A stretch of 64,000 bases of DNA from Meghimatium bilineatum (taxonomy: Eukaryota > Mollusca > Gastropoda > Stylommatophora > Philomycidae). Shown piece by piece: positions 1 through 13,468 of the stretch. The notes beneath the pieces were generated by a model that saw only the letters and a program-made list of their open reading frames with translations, ran no database searches and was not told where the DNA came from. The translations under genes were made by a program, and so were the position numbers. The stretch spans positions 54,638,357 through 54,702,356 of the forward strand of contig CM067322.1 in NCBI GenBank assembly GCA_034231615.1, read 5' to 3'. Each line of letters begins with the position of its first letter. Within the stretch, counting starts at the first letter, position 1.

Positions 1-1530
1 TCATGTAGAAATGTCCCCAGTATAAACATATCCTGTAGAATGTCCCAAGTATTAATATATCCTGTAGAAATGTCTCCAGTATAAACATATCCTGTAGAAA
101 TGTCTCCAGTATAAACATATCCTGTAGAAAGGTCCCCAGTATAAACATATCCCGTAGAAATGTCCCCAGTATAAACATATCCTGTAGAAATGTCCCCAGT
201 ATAAACATATCCTGTAGAATGTCCCAAGTATTAACATATCCTGTAGAAATGTCTCCAGTATAAACATATCCTGTAGAAATGTCTCCAGTATAAACATATC
301 CTGTAGAAATGTCCCCAGTATAAACACATCTTGTAGAAATGTCCACAGTATAAACATACCCTGTTTAAATGTCCCCAATATAAACATATCCTGTAGAAAT
401 GTCCCCAGTATAAACATATCATGTAGAAATGTCCCCAGTATAAACATATCCTGTATAAATGTCTCCAGTATAAACATATCCTGTAGAAAGGTCCCCAGAA
501 TAAACATATCCCGTAGAAATGTCCCCAGTATAAACATATCCTGTAGAAATGTCCCCAGTATAAACATATCCTGTAGAATGTCCCAAGTATTAACATATCC
601 TGTAGAAATGTCTCCAGTATAAACATATCCTATAGAAATATCTCCAGTATAAACATATCCTGTAGAAATGTCTCCAGTATAAACATATCCTGTAGAAATG
701 TCCCCAGTATAAACATATCTTGTAGAAATGTCCCCAGTATAAACATATCCTGTAGAAATGTCCACAGTATAAACATATCCTGTTTAAATGTCCCCAATAT
801 AAACATATCCTGTAGAAATGTCCCCAGTATAAACATATCATGTAGAAATGTCCCCAGTATAAACATATCCTGTATAAATGTCTCCAGTAGAAACATATCC
901 TGTAGAAAGGTCCCCAGAATAAACATATCCCGTAGAAATGTCCCCAGTATAAACATATCCTGTAGAAATGTCCCCAGTATAAACATATCCTGTAGAATGT
1001 CCCAAGTATTAACATATCCTGTAGAAATGTCTCCAGTATAAACATATCCTGTGCAAATATCTCCAGTATAAACATATCCTGTAGAAATGTCCCCAGTATA
1101 AACATATCTTGTAGAAATGTCCCCAGTATAAACATATCTTGTAGAAATGTCTCCAGTATAAACATATCCTGTAGAAATGTCCCCAGTATAAACATATCTT
1201 GTAGAAATGTCTCCAGTATAAACGTATCCTGTAGAAATGTCTCCAGTATAAACATATCCTGTAGAAATGTCCCCAGTATAAACATATCCTGTAGAACTTT
1301 CCACAGTATAAACATATCCTGTAGAAATGTCCCCAGTATAAACATATCTTGTAGAAATGTCCCCTATAAACATATCCTGTAGAAATGTCCCCAGTATAAA
1401 CATATCCTGTAGAAATGTCCCCAGTATAAACATATTCTGTAGAAATGTCCCCTATAAACATATCCTGTAGAAATGTCCCCAGTATAAACATATCCTGTAG
1501 AAATGTCTCCAGTATAAACATAGCTTGTAT
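1..1530. repeat. 30-bp minisatellite array (about 50 units)
   Basis: Units of about 30 bp built on TCCTGTAGAAATGT followed by CCCCAGTATAAACATA are repeated from the window edge to about 1530. Variants of 29 bp (with GTCCCAAGTATTAAC) and shorter units occur. Because 30 is a multiple of 3, the minus strand reads as long open frames of 10-residue repeats; these are a by-product of the period and have no other coding sign. Variant units recur at 362 and 781, and at 579 and 998, both 419 bp apart, which shows higher-order structure. The array continues beyond the left edge. Confidence 0.97.
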
Positions 1531-1552
1531 AACTATCACTTGTGTGAATAGA

Positions 1553-1578
1553 GTGGGGTGGGGGGGGGGTTGGGTGTA
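1553..1578 (+). repeat. G-rich run at the array edge
   Basis: A run of G tracts (GGGG, a tract of about ten G, GGG) lies just beyond the minisatellite. It could form a G-quadruplex, but no function is visible. Confidence 0.5.
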
Positions 1579-1736
1579 GGTATGTTTTAGACATTTTTGA
1601 CAGTTCTTGATTTGAAGGAAGTAAGTTTGACAACAGTTTCGTGAATAATACTATTTTTATGCGCCAATTAAATTAAGTTATTAAATTGTTTGAATTTGCA
1701 TCAGTCTACAAATGTGAAACACAACATAACATTATT

Positions 1737-2010
1737 CCGTCCGTTGATGCCGGGCCCGAAAGGGGAGCAAAGAATAGCAACACTGTTTACCTTCCATGTA
1801 TGTCGTAAAAGGCGACTAAGGAGGTTATGGAATAGAGTTGGCTGTCCCATCCCATATAGGGTCAGTAACTAAAATCGATGATGAAGTCGGATGTGTCAGG
1901 TCGGAAGGCGCAGATATCACAGCAATGCTGTAAACTATAACATAACGCATTCCGTTCTCCTGACTACATCCTGCTAATCTGCAGGAGTTTGAGAACGTAT
2001 GCAGAAGATA
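1737..2010 (+). mobile_element. SINE A copy
   Basis: The sequence matches the family seen better preserved at 59343-59617 and 39424-39702. It has a GCCGGGCCCGAAAGGGG-like head, a middle with GTCGTAAAAGGCGACTAAGG, a CCCATATAGGGTCAGT block, and a tail ending GAGAACGTATGCAGAAG. The tail orientation gives the plus strand. No tRNA A or B box is obvious, so the head may derive from something other than tRNA. The short reading frame inside it has no coding significance. Confidence 0.85.
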
Positions 2011-3025
2011 ACATTATTCTATTCTTAATTTGTCTTCAAAATGTATTATAGGATGGGTGTGGCAGGGGGGAAGAAGTTTTATTTTGCATAATTAGGAGGG
2101 GGAAAGGGTGGGGGTGTCCCTGATTTATTGACTCTTGTCAATTATTAGGAGGGGGTAAAAATTGGACAAAATAAATTACTGGCGTTAATTTATGCACACA
2201 GCCCATATAGGCCCATCCATTCAACACTATATACAAAGATATATTGAAACAAAGACGAACTTCAGAATAGCAGTGGGGATAGTCCATAAGACTTGTGTAG
2301 ACATAAGACTTATCTGATGGTGTATACAGTGGGTATTGAACCATGTACAGACTTGTGCATTACTTTGTTTAACTATCTGTGTAAGTATATTCATTTATAA
2401 ATATAATTTCTCTTCTTGTATCATTATACAAGTTTTATATTTACTTATATACGCCGATCCAGTCTAAGAAATTTGGCACCATATCTTCTCGGAAAGTAAA
2501 TACGGGGGGGGGGGGATGATGCTGATCACATCATCCGCTGCATGCCGTTAGTCAATGAAAGTTAAGAATATATTACTGTCTCCAGAAAAATACGGAATCC
2601 AACAGGTCTCAGGCGTGAATAAGATAACTTTTAGTTTAAATATTGTACATGTTGGTAAGTAAATATATAACACTATATAAAAAAGGTTAACAGTTTTACG
2701 TGGAACCATACACAAAATGGTCGTGTCGACTAAAAAGTCTTTATCAACATAACATTAAATTTAATTATAACGTCTAGTTCTATCTTGAGACATGTGGGTT
2801 GAAACTTCGGTTATATGTATTTTTCCTCGTAAACCTACAATTTAACCCTTTTTATATGACTTGTCTCTATTTACTTACCAATTTGTGTACAATTTTAATG
2901 CAGCCTCCCGTTCCTCAGTTGTTGTACATACATTTATTCTCTGTTTCTCTTTACCTTCTTACAATGTTTTTGTGTTGATATTTCTTTTCTCTCTCTCTAA
3001 TACTGCTCTATCTTCTCTCTCTCTT
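2011..3025. other. Non-coding, G-rich patches
   Basis: No gene is seen. Two copies of ATTAGGAGGGGG lie at 2091 and 2144 within a G-rich patch, and a run of about 12 G lies at 2504-2515. The rest is unremarkable AT-rich DNA ending in a CT-rich tract before the TA microsatellite. Confidence 0.6.
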
Positions 3026-3920
<895 letters not shown>

Positions 3921-4160
3921 AACACTCAGCCACAAGCAACCGCTCTGCAACACTCCTTTACCATTCAGCCAGAAGCAATCGCTCTGCAACTCTCTTTACC
4001 ACTCAGCCAGAAGCAATCGCTCTGCAACTCTCTTTACCACTCAGCCACAAGCAACAGCCCTGCAAATCTTCTTTACCACTCAGCCACAAACAACCTCCCT
4101 GCAATTTTCCTTCACCACATATCCACAAGCAACCGCTCTGAAACTCTCCTTTATCGTAAA
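3921..4160. repeat. 38-39 bp tandem repeat, about 6 units
   Basis: Units contain CACTCAGCCACAAGCAACCG followed by CTCTGCAACTCTC. Divergence increases toward the right end. Overlapping open frames on both strands are repeat artefacts. Confidence 0.9.
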
Positions 4161-4212
4161 CATATATTATTGACTTTTTAAAAAAATCCAGTCTGCAATG
4201 GATTTGTTGCTC

Positions 4213-4470
4213 CATTGGTGATGTGTCTGATGATGGGTCATGTGAGGTGTCAAGTGATGTTTCTTGTGATGTTTCTGATAATGTGTACGGTGATGTTTCT
4301 GGTGATATGTCAGGTGACATATCTGGTGATGTGTCTGGTGATGGGTCAGGTGATAGTCAGGTGGTAGATCAGGTGATGTGTCAGGTAATGGGTCAGGTGG
4401 TAACCGAGGTAATGTTTCTGGTTATGGGTCTGGTGAAGTGTTTGGTGATAGTTCAGGTGATGGGTCAATT
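4213..4470. repeat. 12-bp tandem repeat (GGTGATGTGTCT type)
   Basis: Degenerate 12-bp units such as GGTGATGTGTCT and GGTGATGGGTCA run for about 20 copies. The plus frame reads as a Gly-Asp-Val-Ser repeat only because the period is divisible by 3. The array lies directly beyond the 38-bp array. Confidence 0.88.
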
Positions 4471-4524
4471 GTTGAGTAATGTAGATCACCGGTGAGATTT
4501 TTAAGCGGAACCTGTTCACTCTCA

Positions 4525-4722
4525 GAATATGTGTGAGAGAATAATAAATTTGTCTAAGGTGAAAATAGATGTGTGTTAAATAATAGTAGATCCGTTTGAG
4601 GGATAACTAGATGTGTTTGAGGGAATAATACATGTATGAGGGAATAATACATGTATGAGGGAATAATAGATGTGTGTGAAAGAATAATAGATGTGTGTGA
4701 GAGAAAAATACATCTGTGCGAG
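4525..4722. repeat. About 20-bp degenerate tandem repeat
   Basis: Units resemble GTGTGAGGGAATAATAGAT, with the best copies at 4615-4690. This is the third array in under 1 kb with a different unit. Confidence 0.75.
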
Positions 4723-5350
4723 ATTAGCTATTCACTGAAGTATGATACACACGTCGTGGAATTTCCTTATTGTCTACATGTTTATTGAACAATTTTGTTG
4801 ATTTTATTTAATATAGATATGCATTATCTATATTCTTAATGTTTGTTTATTAGATGCTCTTCCAAATAGCACAACTATACCTATACATGTTATATTGTTA
4901 CCTTCTAATTTGTGTTATTGCTGCACATATACGTGTATCGGATTTTCTTATATATTCTGGTTATTATATGGTTATTACATATGGTTATATTCTGGTTACA
5001 CACCTAATGTTGAGTTTATGACATCTCCAGGCCATGTTTCATAATAAAAACCAATTTCCAGATGTCTATCTAAATGTAGAAAATGACAAGATACGAGATT
5101 GCAAAACGTCACAGAAAGTGTCGGTTTTGGTCAAATATAGCTGGGATGTACTGATTATTCTGATTATAGCTGATTATTCTGTTCCTTCTCCAGAATAATA
5201 ATAAATTTTGATCTCTCTCAGAGCCATTCATCTTGGCTGATGCGACGGATAATTTGTCACTTTGCCTATACTTTGTGAAGAAATCCAATGGAGATCATGA
5301 AATGTTGAATATGAACAGTAAGTGACCCTTGCATGAGATGAGCGAATAAA
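4723..5350. other. No recognised feature
   Basis: AT-rich DNA. No frame, RNA gene or repeat could be supported. Confidence 0.5.
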
Positions 5351-5352
5351 AC

Positions 5353-5765
5353 TATACTGGAGAATTGCTTGTTTTCTAGATTATACTGGAGAATTGCTTG
5401 TTTTCTAGACTATACTGGAGAATTGCTTGTTTTCTAGATTATACTGGAGAATTGCTTGTTTTCTTGATTATGCTGGAGAATTGCTTGTTTTCTAGATTAT
5501 GCTGAGAATTGCTTATTTTCTAGATTATACTGGAGAATTGCTTGTTTTCTAGACTATACTGGAGAATTGCTTGTTTTCTAGATTATACTGGAGAATTGCT
5601 TGTTTTCTTGATTATGCTGGAGAATTGCTTGTTTTCTAGATTATGCTGAGAATTGCTTGTTTTCTAGATTATACTGGAGAATTGCTTGTTTTCTAGATTA
5701 TAATGGAGAATTGCTTGTTTTCTAGATTATACTGGAGAATTGCTTGTTTTCTAGATTATAATGGT
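5353..5765. repeat. 29-bp minisatellite with 144-bp higher-order unit
   Basis: Units are GAGAATTGCTTGTTTTCTAG plus ATTATACTG, about 14 copies. Marker variants recur 144 bp apart: the GACTATACTGG form at 5408 and 5552, and the TTCTTGATTATGC form at 5461 and 5605. This equals five units, so a five-unit block was duplicated. Confidence 0.95.
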
Positions 5766-7315
5766 GAGAAGTAGGTAAACATGAAACATCATGAAGAAAT
5801 TACCTCAAGTGTAATGCGTGCTTACTCCTTCTTTCAATCTATATGTCTGTTGTGTCCTGCAACGAACAGGATGGCATATGCTTTTCTTTTTCTTTTTTTT
5901 TCTAAGTTGGTAATGATTTGTACATCTTCCGTAAACTGTGCTGTGGTCATTAGGACTTAAGCAGGATCCTGTACTTGAAATAAACTTCTAATGGTCACAG
6001 TGTTTTTCTTGTGTAGTTGTATATTATCCTACAACCCCTGCCCGATCTCATCTGCCTGCTCACTGTTATCTAATATCATTATATCTGTATGACTAAGAAA
6101 TGGTCGTGTTATGTTTCTGTTGATAGAAGCTGATTTGATAGAACAGAATATACTATTGCAGACTCCCATCCTTCATTCGAACCATCCAGCCTTACGTGGC
6201 GCTAACGGAATCAAATGAACATACTATAAATTACTGAAAAACTCAACACCTGCATATTTTTCATTACAATTGGATTACTACAGTATTCTTCATCATTTGT
6301 AATGGAAGAAAAAGCAAACATTAAGACACGTAATGCTTATCTAGCATAATAGATAAGGCATAATCTAAATGTATTTCATTAATCCATGTGGACAAGGTAA
6401 TTGGAATTAGAATCCTTATCTGGCATATCAAATTTCGGAAGATAAAATTTAATACGTCATAAACATTCAATACGCATGTTAATTTACTAATCAATACGGC
6501 AAAATGGATCAGACTGAATACACTTCCCCTATCTGCTAGCAAGAGATTGATCAATTAAAGGTAAGCCTCAAGTGTTGTGAAATAGAATATGTTTACAAAT
6601 TGCCATTTGATTTATTACAAAATTGTTGCGAGTTTCCAACCTCATTTTCCAGGCAATTGATTGCACGTACCATGTACCAGTGTAATAAGGTTTAGTTATT
6701 CATCAGCGGTTTTAATTAATGTTTTTGTCAGCATCTAAATCAATATTCATTCCTAGTGCAGAAAATGTGGATCTTTTAATGATTTCTGATGACACACATC
6801 GAGTGTGCTGGTAGTGCTCAATTGTGTCACACATTTGTATGTGCACATATGCACTATTAAAAAATTAGGTATATAAATAACCAAAATGTCAGAGGATATC
6901 CGACAAAGTCGATTGTGCTGCAGTAACCAAACAAAAAAGCAGAAATACTATATAAAGTACTATGGTTACTAATAAAGCCGGACTATCAATGTAAAAAGTA
7001 AATAAATAGCAATACACAAAAGAACTAGGGCTATTTTCCACATTTGGGATCTTTTTCAAGAAACACATGAACAGTAAACAAGAAAAATGAAAATATATAT
7101 TTAAATGATTATTTGGAGACATATTTCTTACTGCAAGACACACCGAATAATGCGGCACGATTAGTAAATATGGAATTATTTGTGTTCATAATGATTGCGT
7201 CTTATTAACACATATAGTTTCTTATTGGTTCAAGAAAATGAGATACCAAAAGTAATGAAAAAAGAAATTGTACGGTGATGAATCAGATCAAATGAAAGCC
7301 TAATGTAAAAAATGA
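5766..7315. other. No recognised feature
   Basis: AT-rich DNA with only short, scattered open frames. I see no domain, RNA gene or transposon motif. Confidence 0.5.
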
Positions 7316-7734
7316 AAAAAAGTGAACACAGACCACATCACACACACACACAAAGTATTACGTATGTGGAAAACAACACGAGGACAAAAGCAGAGTTGGA
7401 GGCCACCAATAAGTAATGTCGAGATAGAGAAATGAAAATTAAGGAGTGGGGAGGGAGGTGTAAGAGGATATGAGTAAATTTGATGCGTAAAAATGGTAGC
7501 AAAGGGCTACCAATAGACAATATCAAGACTATGGGTGGTGAGGCAAATTGGCACTGGGGATCAGCAGTTCAGAGAGCCGGGAGTAGATGATACATATAAC
7601 AAAACAGGATGAAAAATAATTAAAATGTTTATATATATACCCACGTATATATAAACATATTCACATATATTTACACAACTAAATATATATACATGCTTAC
7701 ACATATGAATATAAAAAATAATACCTATACATAC

Positions 7735-7777
<43 letters not shown>

Positions 7778-8350
7778 AAAAATCATATATATAAACAAAC
7801 ATACAAGTAAATTCATATATATATATGCACATACACATATGTACATAAATATGCTTATCTACAGGTGTACATACCACAAAAAATACACGCACCTATAGAC
7901 GAATACATATATACACACATACATATATAAACAATACACACACACATATATCTCTTTTTCATAGTCAATACATAGATGTATGAAAGGTGCCCACACAGGA
8001 TGCACAAACATTTAAATGCATCAACACACAAGTAAGGGTTCACATAAGAGTAAGTGCACATAATAATTCAAAATGCAGATACATGCATTAACATAGAAAG
8101 CACTCACATAAAAATATATACTTGTATTCACATAAACATTTTCTCACATAAATACTTGCATTAACATGAAAATTTGCACACATATAAATATATACATGTA
8201 TTACTATAAATATTAATTCACGTGAAGATATTCATATGCATTGCTATAAAACATAAAATGTACACATACAAATGTGTGACCCAAAGTAGTTGTATGGATA
8301 CATAGAAACATATAGTAAAATATACATATAAAAATACATATACATGTGAG
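7316..8350. repeat. Low-complexity AT/ACAT-rich tract
   Basis: A short (CA)n lies at 7338-7352 and (TA)n at about 7738-7776. A long stretch of degenerate CACATATATAC-type sequence follows to about 8350. Open frames rich in Tyr, Ile and Cys come from this composition. Confidence 0.8.
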
Positions 8351-9376
8351 TCACTCATCATTTATCGAAACAATACCAATAAGCACTTGAGAAAACGAAA
8401 CATTAACAAAAGTAGAGATATGTAAATGGAGAAATAAATTTATAAAATCAGGTATGATTTTACAGATAACTTTGTGCATAAGTAATATATGGATAGATGG
8501 GAAAACAAAATAACCATCTGCTGATACACATAACAAAGAAACAACACAAATGCACACATCTATATTAAACGTAAAAGTAATTACCAATGTGCGTGCACAG
8601 AAACAAACAATTGCAAGAAACAGTAGAAAAAAACCGGAGTTTGAAGTATGTACATGTACAGTATGTATAAAAGGCACATAGTGTGATTTGTTTCTACTTT
8701 TATTAATCATTTTAAAAATAAATCTCAAATTATTTAGCCAGTATTCTCTTAAATGATGAATATAAATTATTGCGGATAATTAAAAAATGAAAGGGTTAAA
8801 ACAAATTGAGATCCCGTCCCAACGAAAATGCTGAAACGAATGTTTCAACAGACAACAGTGTTTCATATTAACACACTATATTTTAAATGTTTTGCAAGAA
8901 CAAGATTATGGTAATACTTGAATGACTTCAAAAGGTAGTGAATTATTGCCTGGTTATGTACTAAGCACATTGGTAACGTACTTTGTCTAGTATTCACAGT
9001 TTGATATATTATTGCATGTTAAAAAATATTCGGAAAAGCTAAAAGCACCAAAAAATTAAGTCAACAACTATATTATTTTTTTGGAAAAATTCTAAACTAG
9101 TGGGCCCTACATCTGCACTATTTCAACAAATTTTGGCACCACATGACTTGGAACAGCGCCAAAATACAGGCCTGGTTTGGGCATAGACTTCATTTTTTTG
9201 TCACAATTTTGTGAATGTAAACAAAGATAATTATCCCCATTACAATTCTCTTATCAGTAATATGAAACTAGGGTTAGAAATTCATCTTGAAATAAGAAAA
9301 CACAACATTAGTAAACCCTTATTGCTCTTTTTGCAAACAATTTATTTGAAACAGCAAATTATAGGGTTGTCTTTTC
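8351..9376. other. No recognised feature
   Basis: AT-rich. A 125-residue minus-strand frame at 8351-8728 has no recognisable domain and looks like chance in skewed composition. Confidence 0.45.
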
Positions 9377-10395
9377 ATCATTATCATCATGTGCCATCTC
9401 CACAACGAAGGTTGGCTACAACAGATCTCCAACATCCCGTCTCTTGTTTTGGTGATGCACTCTGATAGACTATAACCTGTCCATCTTGTGATGTTACTCT
9501 CCCACTTGTTTCTCTGCCTACCTCTTGCTCGCTTTCCTTTGACTTTACCCTCAAGTAAGGTCTTCAATAAGGTGCCATGTCTTTTAATGTGTCCAAAATA
9601 TTGTATTTGCCAGATATGTATTTCTCTTAGTAATTTTTTCTTCATATTAAGTGTCTTTAGCACCTCTTAATTTGTTGTCTTCTCTTTCTATGGTGTTCTC
9701 CCTATTTTGCTATATACCCAGTGCCGTATTTAGACTTGATAAGGCCCTAAGCTATTTGAGATATAGGGCCCTTTATAAATCCAGATAGTATATGTCAGTG
9801 GCAAATATAATTTGGGAGGCCACCAAAACAGTGGGGGCCTTAAGCTATAGCTTATACGTAAATTCGGTCCTGTATATACCCACATCTCTAAGGCATCAAT
9901 TCTGCCTTCTATTTGTTTATTTAGTGTCCATGTTTCTAAGCCATACATTAATATAGAATAGATGTGGCATTTTATAATTCTCATTTTTAACTTGTTTGTA
10001 ATATGTTTAGATGTTACTATTTTCCTCATGTCATTGAAAGTACTTTTGGCCATTCCTATTCTCCTTTTAATTTCTGTTTCACATCTGCCATCATTTGTGA
10101 CTATGTGTCTAAGATATTGATAATATTTTACTTGTTGTAGTTTCTCTCCATGTATCTTTATGTTTAGCTATGTTTTTCTGTGTCCTTACGGATTATCATG
10201 GTTTTAAAAAAAAATATTTATATCCAGTCCATATTTATTACTTGATTTATTGACTTGATCTATTAGTCATTTTAGCTCATGTTCACTTTCTGCTAAAAGA
10301 ACAGTGTCATTTGCATATCTCAGGTTGTTTATTATTTTCCCATTGATCTTGAGTCCTGGCATTTCTTCTATATTTTTAGGGTTCTCACATACTTA
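9377..10395 (-). mobile_element. RTE-like LINE fragment (reverse transcriptase C-terminal half)
   Basis: Read on the minus strand, the upstream part (10280-10395) encodes a motif-C region with INNLRYANDTVLL, where the usual YADD has become YAND. The next block (9883-10060) encodes AKSTFNDMRKI and a LETWTLNKQIEGRIDALEMW region. The 3' block (9377-9663) encodes FGHIKRHGTLLKTLLEG, RARGRQRNKW and a C-terminus close to CITKTRD. That order is typical of RTE-type non-LTR retrotransposons. The copy is 5'-truncated, frameshifted and split by a 154-bp insertion at 9719-9872. The paralogue at 55792-56427 lacks that insertion. The 3' flank contains TCATTATCATCAT, like the simple tails of its relatives. 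Confidence 0.85.
9719..9872. mobile_element. hAT-like MITE, 154 bp, with 8-bp target duplication
   Basis: The insert begins CAGTGCCGTATTTAG and ends with a sequence whose reverse complement is CAGGACCGAATTTA, about 11 of 15 matching, so these are imperfect terminal inverted repeats. It is flanked by perfect TATATACC copies at 9711-9718 and 9873-9880. CAG-initial termini and 8-bp target duplications are characteristic of the hAT superfamily. The same LINE position at 56121-56136 is uninterrupted and gives an empty site. It has no coding capacity, so it would depend on a transposase encoded elsewhere. Confidence 0.88.
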
Positions 10396-11048
10396 CACAA
10401 TCATTCAATTTTGTCTTTTTGGTGCTTTTCACAACATATCTGATGCTTTTTCTGGTTATTTACTATCACAATTTATGTAAAGATGTGCTTGCTATAGCTT
10501 AGTAAAAAAAAAAACTGCCATACTGTATTTTTCGCGTTCTGGTGTTACAGGGAGTATTCGAATGGTGCGTGTAATAAAGGTCGCATGTCATTGCTGTCGC
10601 CACGTCATGCTCAGGGTGAGTTTTTAAAAAATTTTATGGGTTAGTTTTCACAAAATAAATAAAATTTTGAAGAGTTTAGATTGGCTACTTTGCCAAAAGG
10701 CGGGTAACTTACCCTCTCCTCTTCCCTTATACCGATTTTCAAACCAAAAAAGAAACAGGTCACAAAAATACTGATGGAAATGAATGGTATAATACAAAAC
10801 CACATAACGACATCACAAAGATCACTATTTTTGATTACTGATGTTCTCACTCCTATGTACATTTGACTAAATAATGATCACCAAAGAAAGAGAAGAATAT
10901 GACTAAATATAGATTTCTTGAGTCTTGATTAGAAACTAATATCACATCACTCCCATAAGTGCTCCGTTCTCCATTCCAGCAGTCATCCCAGTGTATGTAG
11001 AGTCCCGGTCTGGTGTTGATTACGCGATCTTGGGGTTTTTCCGAATAG
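10396..11048. other. Mostly unannotated; short SINE B remnant
   Basis: About 35 bp at 10951-10986 (CCCATAAGTGCTCCG onward) resembles the 3' part of SINE B seen at 35348-35611, so it may be a remnant. Nothing else was recognised. Confidence 0.4.
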
Positions 11049-11717
11049 ACTACTTTTCCTTCCCTCAACTCTAGACACCAAAGACTTTTCCTTCCCTCAA
11101 CTCTAGACACGAAAGACTTTTCCTTCCCTCAACTCTAGACACCAAAGACTTTTCCTTCCCTCAACTCTAGACACCAAAGACTTTTCCTTCCCTCAACTCT
11201 AGACACCAAAGACTTTTCCTTCTCTCAATTCTAGACACCAAAGACTTTTCCTTCCCTCAACTCTAGACACCAAAGACTTTTCCTTCCCTCAACTCTAGAC
11301 ACCAAAGACTTTTCCTTCCCTCAACTCTAGACACCAAAGACTTTTCCTTCCCTCAACTCTAGACACCAAAGACTTTTCCTTCTCTCAATTCTAGACACCA
11401 AAGACTTTTCCTTCCCTCAACTCTAGACACCAAAGACTTTTCCTTCCCTCAACTCTAGACACCAAAGACTTTTCCTTCCCTCAACTCTAGACACCAAAGA
11501 CTTTTCCTTCCAACTCTAGACACGACAGACTTTTCCTTCCCTCAACTCTAGACACCACAGACTTTTCCTTCCCTCAACTCTAGACACCACAGACTTTTCC
11601 TTCCCTCAACTCTAGACACCACAGACTTTTCCTTCCCTCAACTCTAGACACCAAAGACTTTTCCTTGCCTCAACTCTAGACACCAAAGACTTTTCCTTCC
11701 CTCAACTCTAGACACTC
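11049..11717. repeat. 32-bp minisatellite, about 21 units
   Basis: Units are CTTTTCCTTCCCTCAACTCT plus AGACACCAAAGA and are highly uniform. The variant TCTCTCAATTCTAGAC occurs at 11221 and 11381, exactly 160 bp (five units) apart, which indicates block duplication. Confidence 0.97.
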
Positions 11718-12296
11718 TCATTTCTCATATTCCTTTTATGTGTACACTCTCATCATCTTTAATCTCATCCTCATTTTACAATAAATTTATAACTGCCTTA
11801 ATCATGTCTGATTTATCTCTTCTATCGATGCACTGCCTGCAAATAATGCAGGCTATCTCGTTTTCTCTGACCCAGACATGATCAGGGCAGAATGCCCATG
11901 TAATGCTCTGGATAACTAAGTTATATAATAAATTAAACCATTCCTTTCTCAGCATGCTTTTTTTTCTACCTTTCACAGCATGATTTGAGAGTCTGTGAGT
12001 AAACTAAATCTATGTTGTCAATTTCAACACTACAAATTTTGTCACACTGGGAAATTTCTGACTCCATAACTACCTTTTACTTATACAACATTCACTAAAT
12101 ATGTGGCGACACCGGGGATTTCTTTGACATGTCGAAACGGGTTGCCGTCTTGGTTAGTTTTGACACTGTCTGTTGTGGTTATATTTTTTTCTTTTCAACA
12201 ATTTGACGATGTTTTTTCGTATTATTCAAGTCAAATATTTAACACATCCTGTTCAGTATTGATGTTAGAAATGAATGTGTACGAAGTGAATAGTGT
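11718..12296. other. No recognised feature
   Basis: Short frames on both strands have no recognisable homology. Confidence 0.5.
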
Positions 12297-12746
12297 TATT
12301 CAATCACTGTATAATATGTGCACTTCAATCACTGTATAGTATGTGCACTTCAATCACTGTATAATATGTGCACTTTAATCACTGTATACTATGTGCACTT
12401 CAATCACTGTATAATATGTGCACTTCAATCACTGTATAATATGTGCACTTCAATCACTATATAGTATGTACACTTCAATCACTGTATAATATGTGCACTT
12501 CAATCACTGCATAATATGTGCACTTCAATCACTGTATAATATGTGCACTTCAATCACTGTATAATATGTACACTTCAATCACTGTATAATATGTGCACTT
12601 CAATCACTATATAATATGTGCACTTCAATCACTATATAATATGTGCACTTCAATCACTGTATAATATGTGCACTTCAATCACTGTATAATATGTGCACTT
12701 CAATCACTGTATAATGTGTGCACTTCAATCACTGTATAATATGTGA
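12297..12746. repeat. 25-bp minisatellite, about 18 units
   Basis: Units are CAATCACTGTATAATATGTG plus CACTT, with few point variants. The low divergence suggests recent expansion or homogenisation. Confidence 0.97.
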
Positions 12747-13310
12747 ACATTTAATACTGGAAATATTGGTACACCGAATGTATGTCATCTATTTAGTGTT
12801 ACTATCAACTTGTATTTGGCATGCTGCGTTTATAGAATTGTGAAGTATTTGAATATGTTAAAATGAACATAATTGTTCTATGACTGTTGAAAATTTGGTA
12901 CCAAATATTTCTGTATTTTATCATACCTCTCACCATGTAAGGTTTCCTTACAATGTGACCTTTTCAGCTATGTCGAATAAATCCTTACATAATGATGATG
13001 ATGAAATACTCTCTTTAGCTGTGAGTAGGTAGTTCTCGACATTCACTAGCCCTTCTCATAAAAAACGTTCTTCACAAGTGAGTAATTGAGGCTCCCCTAA
13101 TGGCTCCAGTGTAGTAGTATCACATGTTCATCACGTTCTGCCATGAGTGTAGCATATACTTCTGGGCAATTTTCTTATATTTTATATATTTTTCATTTTA
13201 CATATCTTTTTATTTTTCTTGTCCTGCCTCCTATCACAAATTGTAGTTTATGCTGAAGTGTTTATAAATAGTTGGATTTGAGTTATAAATTATTTTTCTG
13301 AGGAGAGAAG
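12747..13310. other. No recognised feature
   Basis: AT-rich, with a short GATGATGATGA tract near 12995. No gene is supported. Confidence 0.5.
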
Positions 13311-13468
13311 GATTTGGAGTGCAAATGATTGAAAAATACAACTTTGGAGTGCACAGGGTTGTACAATACAACTTTGGAGTGCAAAGGATTGTAAAATACA
13401 ACTTTGGAGTGCACATGGTTGTACAATACAACTTTGGAGTGCAAAGGCCTGTAAAATACAACTTTGGT
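13311..13468. repeat. 30-bp repeat with 60-bp alternating unit
   Basis: Five units contain TACAACTTTGGAGTGCA. The second half alternates between AAGGATTGTAAAA and CAGGGTTGTACAA forms, so the real period is a 60-bp dimer. Both strands are open across it because the period is a multiple of three. Confidence 0.92.

Noticed and set aside
52..1539. Several 130-270 residue frames of 10-residue repeats
   Set aside because: They arise from a 30-bp tandem repeat, occur in more than one frame and have no start or flanking coding signal.
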